From Syntrophaceae bacterium (GTDB taxonomy: Bacteria; Desulfobacterota; Syntrophorhabdia; Syntrophorhabdales; WCHB1-27): a DNA stretch of 5,315 nucleotides. Positions 4,586-5,315 of the stretch are shown here, piece by piece. The translations under genes and the position numbers were made by a program. The notes beneath the pieces were generated by a model, which searched no databases, was not told where the DNA came from, and saw nothing but the letters and a program-made list of their open reading frames with translations. The DNA lies in NCBI GenBank assembly GCA_003165115.1, contig PLSJ01000070.1, positions 979-6,293 of the forward strand, in the 5' to 3' direction. Position 1 is the first letter of the stretch. Each line of letters starts with the position of its first letter.

Positions 4586-4631
4586 TTTGTGCTGGATTTC
4601 CTGGGGGAGGACGTAGTAATCTGGAGTGAAA

Positions 4632-5315
4632 ATGGACAAGGAACGGAAAGGAAAAGAGACAATGTGGCTCTCAAAACGCATGCTTCATCTGAGGCCTTCG
4701 GGCGTGAGAAAGATATTCGATCTTGCAAGGACGGTGAAAAATCCGGTGGACCTGAGCCTCGGCGAGCCGGATTTCGATATACCCCTCACCATAAAGGAAG
4801 AGGGCATCAGGTCGATCCGCCTGGGATTCAACAAGTATACGCCGTCGGGGGGCATCCCGGAGCTGCGGGAGAAGATACTCGCCCATTTGCGGACAAAGGG
4901 GATCATGTGTGAGGACGTGATTGTGACACCCGGCGTCACCGGCGGGCTCCTCCTCGCATTCATGGTCCTCCTCAACCCCGGCGACGAGGTGGTGATCCCC
5001 GACCCTTATTTCGTGCTCTACGAGTACCAGATCCTCCTCCTCGGCGGCAAGCCCGTCTTTTTCGACACGTATCCCGATTTCACGTTGAGGGAGGACGCTC
5101 TGAGGGGCGCCATCTCGGGCAAGACAAAGATCATCCTTATCAACAGCCCGAACAACCCCACGGGCACGGTCTACACGCGGGACGAGATGGCGATGGTAGA
5201 GCGCGTCGCCAGGGAGAAGAACATACTCGTCTTCTCGGACGACATATACGCCCGCTTTATCTACGACGGGGCCGGAACGTCCGATTACCTCGGCCGGCTC
5301 TATGAAAACACCCTG
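4632..5315 (+). CDS. PLP-dependent class I/II aminotransferase, N-terminal 228 residues
   Basis: The gene runs off the right edge. Fold-type I aminotransferase motifs appear in order: LSLGEPDFDIP (about 41-51), YTPSGGIPELREKI (from 69), VTPGVTGGLLLAF (the PLP-phosphate region), INSPNNPTGTVY (N175 in the PNNPTG segment contacts the cofactor) and DDIYARF (D204 and Y206 at the positions that usually bind the PLP ring). The PLP lysine should lie just beyond the window. The start ATG 4632 has GGAG 5 nt upstream (4623-4626). In-frame ATG 4662 is an alternative that would remove a charged 10-residue extension. It follows trpB by 66 nt with no strong terminator, so it is probably in the same Trp-attenuated transcript. 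An aromatic or aspartate aminotransferase is plausible, but substrate specificity cannot be read from the visible part. Confidence 0.88.
   Translation, partial: MDKERKGKETMWLSKRMLHLRPSGVRKIFDLARTVKNPVDLSLGEPDFDIPLTIKEEGIRSIRLGFNKYTPSGGIPELREKILAHLRTKGIMCEDVIVTPGVTGGLLLAFMVLLNPGDEVVIPDPYFVLYEYQILLLGGKPVFFDTYPDFTLREDALRGAISGKTKIILINSPNNPTGTVYTRDEMAMVERVAREKNILVFSDDIYARFIYDGAGTSDYLGRLYENTL

Overview
The window looks like a piece of a GC-rich chromosome from a strict anaerobe. A Desulfobacterota/Syntrophorhabdus-like organism is my guess, made from gene content alone: an oxygen-sensitive double-cubane-type reductase with its ATPase activator, a dodecin, a TrpB2-type tryptophan synthase beta chain, and strong Shine-Dalgarno (SD) sites. 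No taxonomic marker is present.

Left part (1-1793). A minus-strand operon encodes a 2-hydroxyacyl-CoA-dehydratase-like, double-cubane-cluster reductase (165-1445) followed by its BadF/HgdC-type activase (1-168, running off the left edge). The stop and start codons overlap as TTGA. The reductase is preceded by a well-formed sigma70-type promoter (-35 TTGACA, 17 bp, -10 TAATAT) and a leader of about 210 nt that is unusually rich in complementary segments. These are a 10-bp stem, a pair of nested stems, and a terminator-like hairpin lying inside a perfect 9-bp SD/anti-SD pairing. This has the architecture of a riboswitch or other RNA-level switch. I could not assign it to a known class.

Middle (1727-2931). 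A divergent promoter drives a small dodecin gene (1794-2003). It converges with, and overlaps by 17 bp, a minus-strand family-2 glycosyltransferase (1987-2931).

Right part (2983-5315). A plus-strand promoter is followed by a complete tryptophan attenuator: a 15-codon leader peptide with four consecutive Trp codons, a 10-bp antiterminator and a 14-bp intrinsic terminator. Unusually, a second strong terminator follows directly. Its 5' arm is a perfect 9-nt complement of the 3' arm of the first terminator, so both terminators could be switched by one ribosome-stalling event. The regulated genes are a TrpB2-type tryptophan synthase beta chain (3206-4565) and a class I/II aminotransferase (4632 to the right edge). 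As given, the trpB reading frame is broken by one extra base near 3304-3309. The N-terminal part (from 3206, with a good SD) and the rest of the protein lie in different frames.

The two RNA leaders are the most interesting content. The trp leader ties the TrpB2 homologue and the adjacent aminotransferase to tryptophan supply. The reductase leader suggests that the double-cubane system responds to an unidentified signal.
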